Assembly (NCBI GenBank): GCA_022600955.1
Contig: JAHZJK010000030.1
Span: forward strand, 1 to 64,000
Length of the DNA: 64,000 bases
Direction of reading: 5' to 3'
Source of the DNA: Gammaproteobacteria bacterium
Lineage (GTDB): Bacteria; Pseudomonadota; Gammaproteobacteria; Steroidobacterales; Woeseiaceae
Both the position numbers and the translations under genes were made by a program. The first letter of the stretch is position 1. Each line of letters opens with the position of its first letter. This document shows positions 1 to 9,288 of this stretch, in pieces. The notes beneath the pieces were generated by a model, which saw only the letters and a list, made by a program, of their open reading frames with translations, was not told the origin of the DNA and made no database searches.

Positions 1-1
1 A

Positions 2-682
2 ATCATGGTTACCTGCCGCAGTTCGGAAGATGCGCCTGGCCAGGACCAGTCCGTTGTTCTGGTCAAGACGGAAGACCATGAGCTGGAACAAATTGCTGGA
101 TGGGACACACTTGGATTTCGTGGCACCTGCAGTAGCGGCTTCGTGGTGACGTCCAGCGGACATGCCGACCAGATTATGAGTGTTCCTTATGCCGACGTAT
201 TGGCCAAAAGTATGCACCCTGTTTCTCACCTGACCTGGGGGTCGTTGTGGACCGGGCTCGCGGCCAGCGCAGTGGAAGTAGCTCGCAAGACTGTCCGCGA
301 AGCGGCGCGCAAGAACCCGGACGCTCAACCTATTTCTGCGTTGCGTTTGTCGGAAGTGAACGAACTGTTGTTTAGCATGCGCAGTGGATTACATCAGGCC
401 ATCGACGAGTACGAAGCATTGCTGGCAGCCGGCGATGACCGTGCATTTCAAAACTTCGGGTTTGCTATCAAGGTCAATAACGTCAAGGTTCGTTGTTCGG
501 AAATGGTCGTCGATATTGTCGGCAAGGCTTTGCAGATCGTCGGCATTTCGGGATACAAGAATGACAGTGCCAAGAGCTTGAGCCGGCATCTGCGTGACGC
601 ATATGGTGCTTCGCTTATGGTCAATAATGATCGTATTCGCGGCCACAACGCAACAATGCAGATCGCCCACAAAGGCAGCTGA
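2..682 (+). CDS. Acyl-CoA dehydrogenase-like flavoprotein, 5' end cut by window edge
   Basis: This is the C-terminal part of an acyl-CoA dehydrogenase fold. About 226 residues are visible, against roughly 370-390 for a full member, and the frame stays open to the left edge, so the first ATG at position 5 is probably internal. The segment GWDTLGFRGTCSSGF is the typical end of the middle beta domain (GW..LG.RGT.S). It is followed by the helical C-terminal domain (about residues 80-215), which carries FAD and substrate contacts. The gene ends 13 bp before a DUF1839 gene. From memory, this pairing is characteristic of loci with amino acid:[carrier protein] ligases and a small acyl carrier protein, where the dehydrogenase is thought to oxidise a carrier-bound aminoacyl group. 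That substrate is inference, because ligase and carrier protein would lie outside the window. Fold assignment is firm; substrate is not. Confidence 0.8.
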   Translation: MMVTCRSSEDAPGQDQSVVLVKTEDHELEQIAGWDTLGFRGTCSSGFVVTSSGHADQIMSVPYADVLAKSMHPVSHLTWGSLWTGLAASAVEVARKTVREAARKNPDAQPISALRLSEVNELLFSMRSGLHQAIDEYEALLAAGDDRAFQNFGFAIKVNNVKVRCSEMVVDIVGKALQIVGISGYKNDSAKSLSRHLRDAYGASLMVNNDRIRGHNATMQIAHKGS

Positions 683-695
683 TTTATCCAGCGAT

Positions 696-1661
696 ATGCA
701 CTCAATCATCGACCTTAGTCCCGGCGACTACACTCCACACTATATTCACGGCGAAGGTCGTTGCTGGGCGGAAACGAACTGCTATATGGATGTGCTGATA
801 GAGCTCATTCATTCACTGGGATTTGACCCGGTTGCTGCCCTCCCCGTAACACTTTCGGTTGATTTCGAAGTCGATCAGTGGACGTTCTTCAAGTTCGAGC
901 ACGCGGACCTGCTCGAGATGTACGGGATGGAGATCCACGAATTGAATCCCTGGTTATCTCTCGCCCATCACGTCGAAGAGCAGGTCAATGCGAATCGGCC
1001 GGTACTGGTAGAGATGGACTCCTACTTTTTGCCTGATACAGCAGGCAGCGCATACAAAGAAGCTCACGTTAAGTCGACTATCGCCGTCAATAATATTGAC
1101 ACTCAATCTGGCCACATGGGCTACTTCCACGGTCAGGGATACTACGAGCTCGATGGTCAGGATTTTAGCGACATTTTCCAGGTCGATGGGCTGGTCCACG
1201 ACCGTATGCTTCCTCCGTACATAGAGATCGTAAAACTGCATGAAGTCGATGATGGCAGCACTCTTCTGGATCGCTCGGTAGCGGCGTTACGGCGGCAGCT
1301 AAGGCAAATGCCAAGGACCAATCCTTTCAGCACGTTTGCCGACAGATTTGAAAAAGACGTCGAGTGGCTGCGCTCTGAAAATATCGAGAAATTCCATGTC
1401 TACTCGTTCGCGACGCTACGACAATACGGAGCGTGCTTCGAATTGGCCGAAACCTATCTGACCTGGCTCCGGAAACACGGAATACCAAACCTGGACGAAT
1501 CTATTGCAGCGTATAATCAAATATCTGCAACTGCGAAGGTGTTCCAGTTCAAGCTGGCACGAGCGCTCGCCCGGGGAAAACCACTGGATCATGGTCCAAT
1601 TGTTGATATGTCGGGTCTCTGGCAAAAAGCCGTCGACCAACTCACGCACGACTTCGCCTGA
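696..1661 (+). CDS. DUF1839 family protein
   Basis: A protein of 321 residues that matches the DUF1839 family along its whole length, judged by remembered family features: HYIHGEGRCWAETNCYMD near the N-terminus, DFEVDQWTFFKF, VLVEMDSYFLPDTAG, and HVKSTIAVNNID followed by GYFHGQGYYELDG. The ATG at 696 is chosen because homology starts there; the open frame extends upstream to 594 but that part overlaps the previous gene and looks non-coding. The conserved Cys and His in GRCWAETNCY and YFHG could form a transferase or protease-like site, and the fold has been suggested to resemble papain-like or transglutaminase proteins; this is inference. No signal peptide is seen. It lies 13 bp after the dehydrogenase and 6 bp before the GH2 gene, so it is part of one operon. 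Family call is secure, biochemical function unknown. Confidence 0.85.
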   Translation: MHSIIDLSPGDYTPHYIHGEGRCWAETNCYMDVLIELIHSLGFDPVAALPVTLSVDFEVDQWTFFKFEHADLLEMYGMEIHELNPWLSLAHHVEEQVNANRPVLVEMDSYFLPDTAGSAYKEAHVKSTIAVNNIDTQSGHMGYFHGQGYYELDGQDFSDIFQVDGLVHDRMLPPYIEIVKLHEVDDGSTLLDRSVAALRRQLRQMPRTNPFSTFADRFEKDVEWLRSENIEKFHVYSFATLRQYGACFELAETYLTWLRKHGIPNLDESIAAYNQISATAKVFQFKLARALARGKPLDHGPIVDMSGLWQKAVDQLTHDFA

Positions 1662-1667
1662 ATCGTG

Positions 1668-4172
1668 ATGCCCGCCTCACGCTCTGCAAACAACCAGCTG
1701 GAGGGTGTCGAGTGGCGGCTGCACAAGACTGCGCCAGGCGCGTATGACAGCCCGCAGCAGCTCAGCGACGATTCGCTGCTTGGGTCTGCGAGCGTGCCAG
1801 GAACCGTAGCTCAGGAACTCACAAAACTGGCGCACAACCAGACACCGCTGCCACCTGATCTTGATGCGCACGATTGGTGGTATCAGTGTGACTTCGATGC
1901 ATCGACCGCGAATGCTGCTGCTCAACTTCATCTCGAAGGACTGGCAACGATCGCGGAGGTTTGGCTAAACGACAAACTGCTCCTGACCTCGCGCGACATG
2001 TTCGTTGGCCATGTGCTGGATATTTCTGATCACATTGGCACCGGCAACACACTGAGTATCGCTTTTCGATCTTTACAGCACGATCTTGGTCAGCGCCGCC
2101 CGCGCGGGCGCTGGAAAACGAATCTTGTCGAGTCACAACAACTGCGATGGATTCGTACGACCTTGCTGGGTCGTATTCCCGGTTGGACACCGCCCATTCA
2201 GGCCGTTGGACCCTGGCGTGAGGTACGGCTCGAAACAGGCCCGTTTTCTGTTCTGCGCCGCAAGGTTCGCCCTTTTGTCCGCGACCAGCAGGCCTCTATC
2301 GAGATTGAATTGCAATTCCCCGCTGGCGCAATCGACGGAGATGCCAGCGAGGCCGTTTTCACGCTGGACGGACGTTCCTATGAATTGAAACATCGCTCAG
2401 AAGACGACCGCGATGTGATTTCGGGCGAATTACAGATTGATGATATCGAACTCTGGTGGCCACATACCGAGGGCACACCAAACCGATACGCGTATTCAAT
2501 CGATGCAAAATCGAATGGGAAAATGCGGCAAATTGATGCCGGTAATGTGGGCTTTCGGTCCGTGTCATTCAATACGGCTGATAACTCCCCTGCAGTGACG
2601 ATTAACGGCGCTGCAGTCTCATTCTGTCGTGGGTTTTGCTGGACCACAGCGGACATCGTAACCCTGCGCGGAGATCGAGAATCACTTCGGGCTTCACTCA
2701 CGATTGCGAGAGATGCCGGCGCCAATATGATTCGTATTGGCGGCACAATGGTCTACGAGAGCGACGACTTCTATGATTTGTGCGACGAACTGGGTCTCAT
2801 GGTCTGGCAGGATTTCATGTTCGCCAACATGGATTATCCAATCGACGACGAAGACTTCTCGACACTTGTCGAGCAGGAAATCGAACAACAGTCTCGGAGA
2901 CTTTCGGCGTTTGCAAGCGTTGTCGCCTATTGTGGTAACAGCGAGGTTGAACAGCAGGCGGCCATGTTTGGACAGACCGCAGATGTCTGGAGCAGCCCCC
3001 TCTTCTACAAGACCATTCCTGAGATTCTCGCTGCTACCGCCGGCGATACGCCCTACTTTCCTTCATCACCAACCGGGGGCGCGCTACCATTTCACAATCG
3101 CTCTGGGATAAGTCATTACTTCGGTGTCGGCGCCTACAAGCGCCCGCTTGCAGATGCAGCTACAGCAGGCGTCTTGTTCACGACAGAGTGCCTCGGCTTC
3201 TCGAATATTCCATCGCAGGAGGCGCGCCGCGAGCACTTCGGTGCGAACTCGCCGTTTGCCCATAGCCCGCAATGGAAGGCTGGCGTACCCAGGGACTCGG
3301 CTGCTGGCTGGGACTTTGAGGATATTCGCGATCACTACCTGCAGGAATTGTACGGACACGACGCCGCCGCTCTTCGCTACTGTGACAATGACGCGTATAT
3401 CGCTACCTCAACAGCCGTCACCGGGGATGTCATGGAGGCGACGTTCAAGACGTGGATGCATACTGACAACCCTTGCCGTGGCGCTCTAATCTGGTTCATG
3501 AAAGACCTGGTTCCTGGCGCTGGCTGGGGTTTCATCGACTCCGATAACAGACCGAAACCATTGTTCTATTATCTGCGGCGCGCATGGGCGGCAAACTCAC
3601 TGGCGTTTGTGGACCGCGGCCTTGATGGGCTTTTCGCATGCCTCAGCAATTCCGGAGACAGCCCCTGGGTCGGCTCTCTCGAATTGCAAATGCTGCGGCA
3701 ATCGAGCACAGCTATTTGCAAGATTTCAGTCGATTTGGAAATAGCGCCGGGCGAGCAACGTGAAATCTGCATTGATGAAGAGCTCGGTCGATTTTACGAC
3801 ACCACCTACAGCTACCGATTCGGACCGCCGAAGCACGATGTTACTGTTGCTGCTTTTAAGTCAAAGGATAAAAGTCCCGTCGCGACAGTCGCGCATTTCC
3901 CGAACGGTCATGGTCTCAGGGAGCTGGGAACCGCGAACATTGTGGCCGATTGCGACAGTACTGGCGACGAATCGACCGTGAGAATCAGGTCGGATGTATT
4001 CTTGCAGCGGGTCGAATTGACCGCTAAAGGCTACCAGTTTTCAGACAATTACTTTCATTTGCCGCCCGATACCGAGGTCGTCGTAAACGCTCAGAAAATA
4101 ACCGACTCCAAGCGCGCATTTCGTGGTGAATTAAAGGCTCTCAACCTGGGTCACAGCGTCATTCTGAAGTGA
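1668..4172 (+). CDS. Glycoside hydrolase family 2 protein (beta-mannosidase-like)
   Basis: An 834-residue GH2-type enzyme with an N-terminal jelly-roll sugar-binding domain (about 10-180), an immunoglobulin-like domain, a TIM barrel (about 300-600) and C-terminal beta domains. In the barrel, GGTMVYESDDFYDLCDELG and VWQDFMFAN are typical of the beta-mannosidase branch. The acid/base glutamate is E426 in CGNSEVEQQ and the nucleophile is probably E507 in TTECLGF. Both are present, so an active enzyme is likely, though both surrounding motifs differ from the usual GNNE and SEFG. No signal peptide is visible, which points to a cytoplasmic enzyme trimming a glycan intermediate rather than exported polymer. 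A GTG three bases upstream (1665) is an alternative start. The 3' end overlaps the next gene by GTGA. Linkage specificity cannot be read from the sequence. Confidence 0.85.
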   Translation: MPASRSANNQLEGVEWRLHKTAPGAYDSPQQLSDDSLLGSASVPGTVAQELTKLAHNQTPLPPDLDAHDWWYQCDFDASTANAAAQLHLEGLATIAEVWLNDKLLLTSRDMFVGHVLDISDHIGTGNTLSIAFRSLQHDLGQRRPRGRWKTNLVESQQLRWIRTTLLGRIPGWTPPIQAVGPWREVRLETGPFSVLRRKVRPFVRDQQASIEIELQFPAGAIDGDASEAVFTLDGRSYELKHRSEDDRDVISGELQIDDIELWWPHTEGTPNRYAYSIDAKSNGKMRQIDAGNVGFRSVSFNTADNSPAVTINGAAVSFCRGFCWTTADIVTLRGDRESLRASLTIARDAGANMIRIGGTMVYESDDFYDLCDELGLMVWQDFMFANMDYPIDDEDFSTLVEQEIEQQSRRLSAFASVVAYCGNSEVEQQAAMFGQTADVWSSPLFYKTIPEILAATAGDTPYFPSSPTGGALPFHNRSGISHYFGVGAYKRPLADAATAGVLFTTECLGFSNIPSQEARREHFGANSPFAHSPQWKAGVPRDSAAGWDFEDIRDHYLQELYGHDAAALRYCDNDAYIATSTAVTGDVMEATFKTWMHTDNPCRGALIWFMKDLVPGAGWGFIDSDNRPKPLFYYLRRAWAANSLAFVDRGLDGLFACLSNSGDSPWVGSLELQMLRQSSTAICKISVDLEIAPGEQREICIDEELGRFYDTTYSYRFGPPKHDVTVAAFKSKDKSPVATVAHFPNGHGLRELGTANIVADCDSTGDESTVRIRSDVFLQRVELTAKGYQFSDNYFHLPPDTEVVVNAQKITDSKRAFRGELKALNLGHSVILK

Positions 4173-5938
4173 GCAACTATATCCCCCAACTTGCGGGTTG
4201 TAAGGAAAGTTTCTGGGTCAGTGACGGAGACGCCCGCCTCTACACCGTTTTGCACTATCCTTCCGGCGGAAAGATGCGGCGCACAGGCGTGGTCATATGC
4301 AATCCACTTGGCCACGAGTATGTGCATTCGTATCGTGCTCTCCGGCACCTTGCCGACCGCCTCGCAAACGCGGGATTTCCTGTTATACGATTTGACTATG
4401 AGGGAACCGGCAATTCGTCCGGGGACATGAACGATGCAGGACTTGTTGAGAAATGGCAGAGTAATGTCAAACGGCAAGTCGACTTTTTAAGTGACAGGTT
4501 CTCGCTGCAAAACTGCAGCCTGGTCGGGTTCCGTTTTGGCGCGCAGCTGGCCGAATCTGTTTGCGACGATGCGCACTGCACCCCCCTGGTTCTATGGGCA
4601 CCGTTTAAAACCAATAAGAAGTGCCTTCGCGAAATTAAAGCGCTGTCACGTCTTTCTGACTACGAACAACTCAGTGATGATCAACTGGAATGTGCCGGAT
4701 TTGTTTACTCGAATGAACTTCTGCAGCAGATCGGTGATATGAAACTGTCGACGCCAGACATCAGCGTCGACTCCCGGGCGCTTCTGATCGGCCCCAACCC
4801 CGCACAATACACTGATCTTATTGATCGTTTCCCCAGCATCAAGTCCGTTGAACAATCGGCGGTTGAACTGGAGAACTCGATGCTTGAGCCTCACCACAGC
4901 GAGATTCCCGAGTTCGCGATCGAATCGATCGAGACATTTTTGGTCGACCAATGCGGCGATCTTTGTGCCACCCGAACGGGTGGCACCAACCCATCTGCGT
5001 CGGCTTCAACAAGCTCGACAGTTAACGAATCAGTCATATGGCAAGATGCGCCGCGCATCTCTGGGGTACTGGCCCAGAACAGCAGAACGTCGCGCGACAA
5101 TACAACGGTGGTCGTTTTGCCAAACGCGGGGTCAGTACACAGCATCGGGCCAAATCGTGTCTACGTAGAGTTGGCACGGTGCCTTGCAGAAAACGGCATC
5201 GCCAGCTTTCGCTTCGACCTGCCCAATCTGGGTGATGCCGTTCTTGGTCATGAGCTTCAAGAGAATCACCCCTACCCGGGGAACGCCGTAGCCGCTACAG
5301 GTGATGTAATAAGCTACCTTAAGGATGAACTTGGGTTCGAAAGGACCGTATTGGCAGGAATTTGTAGTGGCTCCTATACAGCCTTTCGTTATGCCCTCGA
5401 CAGCGACAATAGCGGTCACGTCGACCTTGCGATGATCAACCCGCTAACTTTCTATTGGGAAGATGGTATGCAGCTCAGACTAGGCGCCGGACAAGTCGGA
5501 CTGGGTGAGGCAAAATACTACGATCGAGCGATGGGCAACCTGCAGAGCTGGAAGAGACTTCTGACAGGCCAATCTGAATTTCGCGCGATATTCAAATTCG
5601 TGTGCCAGCAAGTCTTGGAAAAAATACGTTTTTGTACAAAACTTTTCCTGGACAAGATTTCAGTCAGCCCCCCGACGAAACTTGCACAGGAACTTCGCCA
5701 CATAACCGACTCGGGAAACCCCATTACCCTGTTCATATCATCGCGCGACATCGGATATGACCTCATGAAGGCAGAGGCGCTGTCGGCTGTTGCATCGTTA
5801 GAGCGTCAGAACAAACTGCGTGTTCAGATTATCGAAGACGGCGATCACACATTCTCGCGCTCAAAGGAAAGAGGCGTGTTTATTGACTTGTTCGTTCGCT
5901 ATGCCACCGCACTGGATTCCAAAGCTGGCCACGTCTAG
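4169..5938 (+). CDS. Two fused alpha/beta-hydrolase domains (exosortase-A-associated hydrolase type)
   Basis: A 589-residue protein made of two consecutive alpha/beta-hydrolase folds, about 15-265 and 300-585. In the first half the nucleophile elbow reads GFRFG (120-124), with Arg122 where Ser is expected. In the second it reads GICSG (397-401), with Cys399 at the nucleophile position, and H560 in EDGDHTFS is a plausible catalytic His. From memory, the GxRxG and GxCxG elbows recall the separate hydrolase 2 and hydrolase 1 families that accompany exosortase-A EPS loci, which would make this a fusion of the two. The start is a GTG that overlaps the GH2 stop (GTGA). No signal peptide. It probably acts in the cytoplasm on a carrier- or glycan-bound acyl group, but this is inference. 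The gene converges on the heparinase gene with a 14-bp gap. Confidence 0.8.
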   Translation: MSNYIPQLAGCKESFWVSDGDARLYTVLHYPSGGKMRRTGVVICNPLGHEYVHSYRALRHLADRLANAGFPVIRFDYEGTGNSSGDMNDAGLVEKWQSNVKRQVDFLSDRFSLQNCSLVGFRFGAQLAESVCDDAHCTPLVLWAPFKTNKKCLREIKALSRLSDYEQLSDDQLECAGFVYSNELLQQIGDMKLSTPDISVDSRALLIGPNPAQYTDLIDRFPSIKSVEQSAVELENSMLEPHHSEIPEFAIESIETFLVDQCGDLCATRTGGTNPSASASTSSTVNESVIWQDAPRISGVLAQNSRTSRDNTTVVVLPNAGSVHSIGPNRVYVELARCLAENGIASFRFDLPNLGDAVLGHELQENHPYPGNAVAATGDVISYLKDELGFERTVLAGICSGSYTAFRYALDSDNSGHVDLAMINPLTFYWEDGMQLRLGAGQVGLGEAKYYDRAMGNLQSWKRLLTGQSEFRAIFKFVCQQVLEKIRFCTKLFLDKISVSPPTKLAQELRHITDSGNPITLFISSRDIGYDLMKAEALSAVASLERQNKLRVQIIEDGDHTFSRSKERGVFIDLFVRYATALDSKAGHV

Positions 5939-5952
5939 CCCGGCCATTCGCA

Positions 5953-8112
5953 TCACGCGTCAAGTTGTGCAACTACATTCCAATCGGCGTTGCTGCTGAG
6001 ACGAAGCAGCGAAAACTCTTCATCCCCGATCATATCGCCACAAGTCCATGTTGCCTTTCCGTCACCAAATATCAGCCGGGTCGTCGATGATTCGTCTTGC
6101 AGGTCGTAAGCAACTGCCTGTTCGCAGGTAACCTGCGACACGGACAAATTCGTCTTGTCCGGAGCCAATACCGAGAGAAACCGCTGCGTCGATCCATTGT
6201 GGGTCGTACAACGCAATACCCGACTTGACGTCGTCGCTCCGTAGACCTCGGAAATCGATGTCTTTTCTAACGCAATATCCTGACCTTTTTCGGTTGCGAA
6301 TATAATGCCAAGAGTATCGCTACGAACATTGTTAGCGCAAAACCGGTTGTTGCCCAGGGCCTGAAGCTGCAGCCCCGGCGCGAAATGCCAGCGCAGTGAT
6401 ACCTCCGTGCCAGGCGCCGCGCCGACGACCTCATCGAGAATCACCCAGGTTACGCCAATGCGAGCGACCCGCCGCGTGTGAGTTACCGGGCTATCTAGGC
6501 GCGCGTATCCATCATGCTGCCCTCGAAAGTAGTCCCACTCATCATTGGTCGACCAATGCGTTACATCCGTTTGCGGCAATTGCGCCCACGCGAACGCGTG
6601 CACTGGTACGGATTGGCTGCTGCCATCAACTTCGACGGTATTGTGCGCCGCCGTTTCGCGGAATCGGTCACGTTGCACATTATCACTGTAGCTACACGTA
6701 CCTGAATCGACGAGCCATGCTCCGGACTCGTTGGATAGCTGCACACTGAGCGCATCGGCGTGACCATGTCCGCTGTTGCCGATGCCCTGGGGCCCAGCAT
6801 CAATCCCCAGCTGCCAGCGGCTATCGCAGCTGGCCGCCATTATGCAGATTCCGCTGTCGGACAATCGGACTGACGCTGACTCCAACTCGCTGCACGGCAA
6901 TGAAGAAAAAATGTCGCACCCATGACTTCCCAGCAACCAGATGCTCTCTTCGGTGAGACCGTCCGTCAGGGACTTCCACCCACTGTAGGAAAACAGCATT
7001 GATCCGACTACCAACGGGTCCAGGAGATGTGAATTCTCGTTGCGCCGAGGATCAAATACGCGCCCACCGTCATCGTCGCCAATGCGAAAGGCAATTGTCG
7101 ACTGCGAGATTTTCGCAAGCGCATCGCACATCTTCTTCACGACCATCTTCGTCGACGGTTGAAGATCAATATTGTGACGCTCTGCCAACAGAACAAAATG
7201 GAGCAGAAAATCGAGCGCATAGACATGGTAATGAGTGGATTGTTCGAAATAGAAACCATCGTCCCGTACTTGTTTTAGCGCCTGCTCTTCAATGACCTTC
7301 AAGCTACTGTCAGCAAGGCGTGTAGCACCCGGCAAGTCCGGGTAGCATTTACAAATCAGAAACAGCGCGACAGCCTCTCCGAGAAGATGAGTATTGGGTC
7401 CCGAGTACGTCGACAGGTATCGTGAAATATGTCGGATATTTTGCAGCTGGGCTGCCCGCATTTGTTCTATCCAGTCGTTAGGTACGCCGCCCTGATTGCG
7501 TAGCAACATGTCGACCCAGAGCCAGGAAACTCCCCGAAAAGCCACTTCCAGTGAACTACTCCAGTTGATACCCAGAGGATAACGATTCGCTGATTGCCAG
7601 TTCTTCCATTGATCAACAAGTTCAGAAACATACTTTTGGTCCTGCGTCAGCAGGAAAGCCTTCGCCAATGTGACCAGGTGCTGATGTCGGTTCAGCTCCC
7701 AAATGACTTTGCGATCGCCGGGCGAAACATCAGATTTTTCCAGCCGATACCAGGCTATTTTCGGCGTCCTGATGTCATTGACTGGATCGAAATGCCAGTC
7801 AATTTCGTCGCCAAATGACAGTCCCTTATAGCCAAGTAGATCAAATCGATGTTCACAAATTTCGTTTGCGCTCGTGATTGTGGCTGTCACCTGCTCTGGC
7901 AGCCGCTCCTTAAGGAGCTGAACAATCGATGCGGTATCCGTCGGCTCGAAAAAAAAACTGGAGGGAATCAGATCATAGCCAGGAGACCTGTCTGAACCGA
8001 ACGGACGGCCAACAACTGATGCAATAACGTCGAACCTCTTACGAAATTCCTGCAAGGCACGAATGTAAATCTCATGCGCATCCATCCGCAAAATTCGGCG
8101 CAGCACAGTCAA
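5953..8112 (-). CDS. Heparinase II/III family polysaccharide lyase
   Basis: A 719-residue protein with the two-part architecture of heparinase II/III-like lyases: an N-terminal alpha/alpha toroid (about 60-370; WYRLEKSDVSPGDRK, NWSSSLEVAFRGVSW and GPNTHLLGEAVAL) and a C-terminal anti-parallel beta-sheet domain (about 400-715) containing GNSGHGHADALSVQL and TAAHNTVEVDG. The motifs N/H in NTHLLGE, Y in STHYHVY and H in GHGHAD are candidates for the catalytic Asn/His, Tyr and His. Such lyases cleave uronic-acid-containing polysaccharides, so the product of the same locus is a reasonable substrate. No clear signal peptide is seen at the N-terminus, as is common for members in EPS export loci. It lies 24 bp downstream of the GT2 gene and ends the operon. 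Confidence 0.87.
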   Translation of the reverse strand: MTVLRRILRMDAHEIYIRALQEFRKRFDVIASVVGRPFGSDRSPGYDLIPSSFFFEPTDTASIVQLLKERLPEQVTATITSANEICEHRFDLLGYKGLSFGDEIDWHFDPVNDIRTPKIAWYRLEKSDVSPGDRKVIWELNRHQHLVTLAKAFLLTQDQKYVSELVDQWKNWQSANRYPLGINWSSSLEVAFRGVSWLWVDMLLRNQGGVPNDWIEQMRAAQLQNIRHISRYLSTYSGPNTHLLGEAVALFLICKCYPDLPGATRLADSSLKVIEEQALKQVRDDGFYFEQSTHYHVYALDFLLHFVLLAERHNIDLQPSTKMVVKKMCDALAKISQSTIAFRIGDDDGGRVFDPRRNENSHLLDPLVVGSMLFSYSGWKSLTDGLTEESIWLLGSHGCDIFSSLPCSELESASVRLSDSGICIMAASCDSRWQLGIDAGPQGIGNSGHGHADALSVQLSNESGAWLVDSGTCSYSDNVQRDRFRETAAHNTVEVDGSSQSVPVHAFAWAQLPQTDVTHWSTNDEWDYFRGQHDGYARLDSPVTHTRRVARIGVTWVILDEVVGAAPGTEVSLRWHFAPGLQLQALGNNRFCANNVRSDTLGIIFATEKGQDIALEKTSISEVYGATTSSRVLRCTTHNGSTQRFLSVLAPDKTNLSVSQVTCEQAVAYDLQDESSTTRLIFGDGKATWTCGDMIGDEEFSLLRLSSNADWNVVAQLDA

Positions 8113-8136
8113 TTCACTTTCCGCTGCGACACAAGA

Positions 8137-9288
8137 TCACCTCACTGTGGTCCAGGTTACTGCGCGAACCCCTCTCAAGTATGAAATCAGCCCCCACATT
8201 GCTGCGGCATTCGCGAGAAGAAAGTAAAACGGCGCAGACAGAAATCTGCTCTTCACGCCGAAGTGCTGGCAGAACGCATACAGCAGTGGCACGACCCCAT
8301 ACACGAGTAATTGAACGCTGAGCGTCAACTGATAGATAGTTGCGTTTGACGATGGGTTCATTACCAAAAAGATATTGAGCAGCAGTACCAACAGCATGAA
8401 CACAGGAACCAGGTACCGTAAAACCTTATGGCTCCACAATTGGAGCGAGAAAAATTTGTGTCGAAACGGGTTCAGTAGCTCAGCGCGGCGCAAGAGCGCG
8501 TTTATCGATCTAACCACGACTCGACTTCGCATCGAGAATTCCTTGTCGGCAACCTCGTGAGTATCTTCATACGCGATCGAATCGTGAACATAGACGCTGA
8601 CGTGGCCACTCAGCCAGGTATCCAGTGCGATCACCATGTCGCTGATCAAATCCGCTGCGATCGGCTTATACAACGAGCGACGAACCGCGTAGAGGCAACC
8701 TGAGACGCCGATCAACGAGTTCACGTCACTCTCCATCTCCTTAATCTTCTTTTCGTAGCGCCAATACAGCCCCCCACCGCTACCTACAGCGGTCCCTGCA
8801 CGGGATCGATACTCTAATCGCGCACCAGCGCAGCCAGTTCGCGCATCGCCGAATGCGGCGACGAGCGCCGGAATCGCACCCGGAGCGAATTCGGTCGTTG
8901 CATCCGTAAACACCAGGATATCGCCCGTGGCCTCGGCAGCAGCCATATTCTGCGCAGCCGTCTTGCCACCACGCTCCGGAAGAATCACCAGCTCAACGTC
9001 GCTCGCGAACTCTTCCACGATTTCATGAGTCCTGTCGGTCGAACAGTCAGACGCAACGATGATTTCACGACGGTCTGCCGGATAGTCGATTTCGAGAAGA
9101 AACCGAAGCTTTGTAGCGATATCTTTTTCTTCGTTAAACGCGGCAACGATGATACTGATCGTCGGCAAGTCATTAGCTGCAACGGAGGTGCGACTGTGCC
9201 CGCTGCTCAAGAAAGCTAACAGCAACGGGTAGCCAACGTACGTGTACGTCACCAGAAAACACAAAAACCAGAAAGTCGTTTCCATCAA
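8137..9288 (-). CDS. Membrane glycosyltransferase, family 2
   Basis: A 383-residue GT-A glycosyltransferase with an N-terminal membrane helix (about 4-28), the catalytic domain (45-270) and a C-terminal cluster of three or four hydrophobic helices (about 290-380). The nucleotide-binding start is SIIVAAFNEEKDIATKL, the metal-binding region is ASDCSTDRT and later VFTDATT, and the acceptor-side region is YEDTHEVADKEFSMRSRVV, comparable to the ED and R..RW region of processive family-2 enzymes. It probably adds or polymerises sugars on the cytoplasmic face of the inner membrane. Its start overlaps the stop of the AsnB-like gene (ATGA), so the two are translationally coupled. Donor and acceptor cannot be deduced. 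Confidence 0.88.
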   Translation of the reverse strand: MMETTFWFLCFLVTYTYVGYPLLLAFLSSGHSRTSVAANDLPTISIIVAAFNEEKDIATKLRFLLEIDYPADRREIIVASDCSTDRTHEIVEEFASDVELVILPERGGKTAAQNMAAAEATGDILVFTDATTEFAPGAIPALVAAFGDARTGCAGARLEYRSRAGTAVGSGGGLYWRYEKKIKEMESDVNSLIGVSGCLYAVRRSLYKPIAADLISDMVIALDTWLSGHVSVYVHDSIAYEDTHEVADKEFSMRSRVVVRSINALLRRAELLNPFRHKFFSLQLWSHKVLRYLVPVFMLLVLLLNIFLVMNPSSNATIYQLTLSVQLLVYGVVPLLYAFCQHFGVKSRFLSAPFYFLLANAAAMWGLISYLRGVRAVTWTTVR

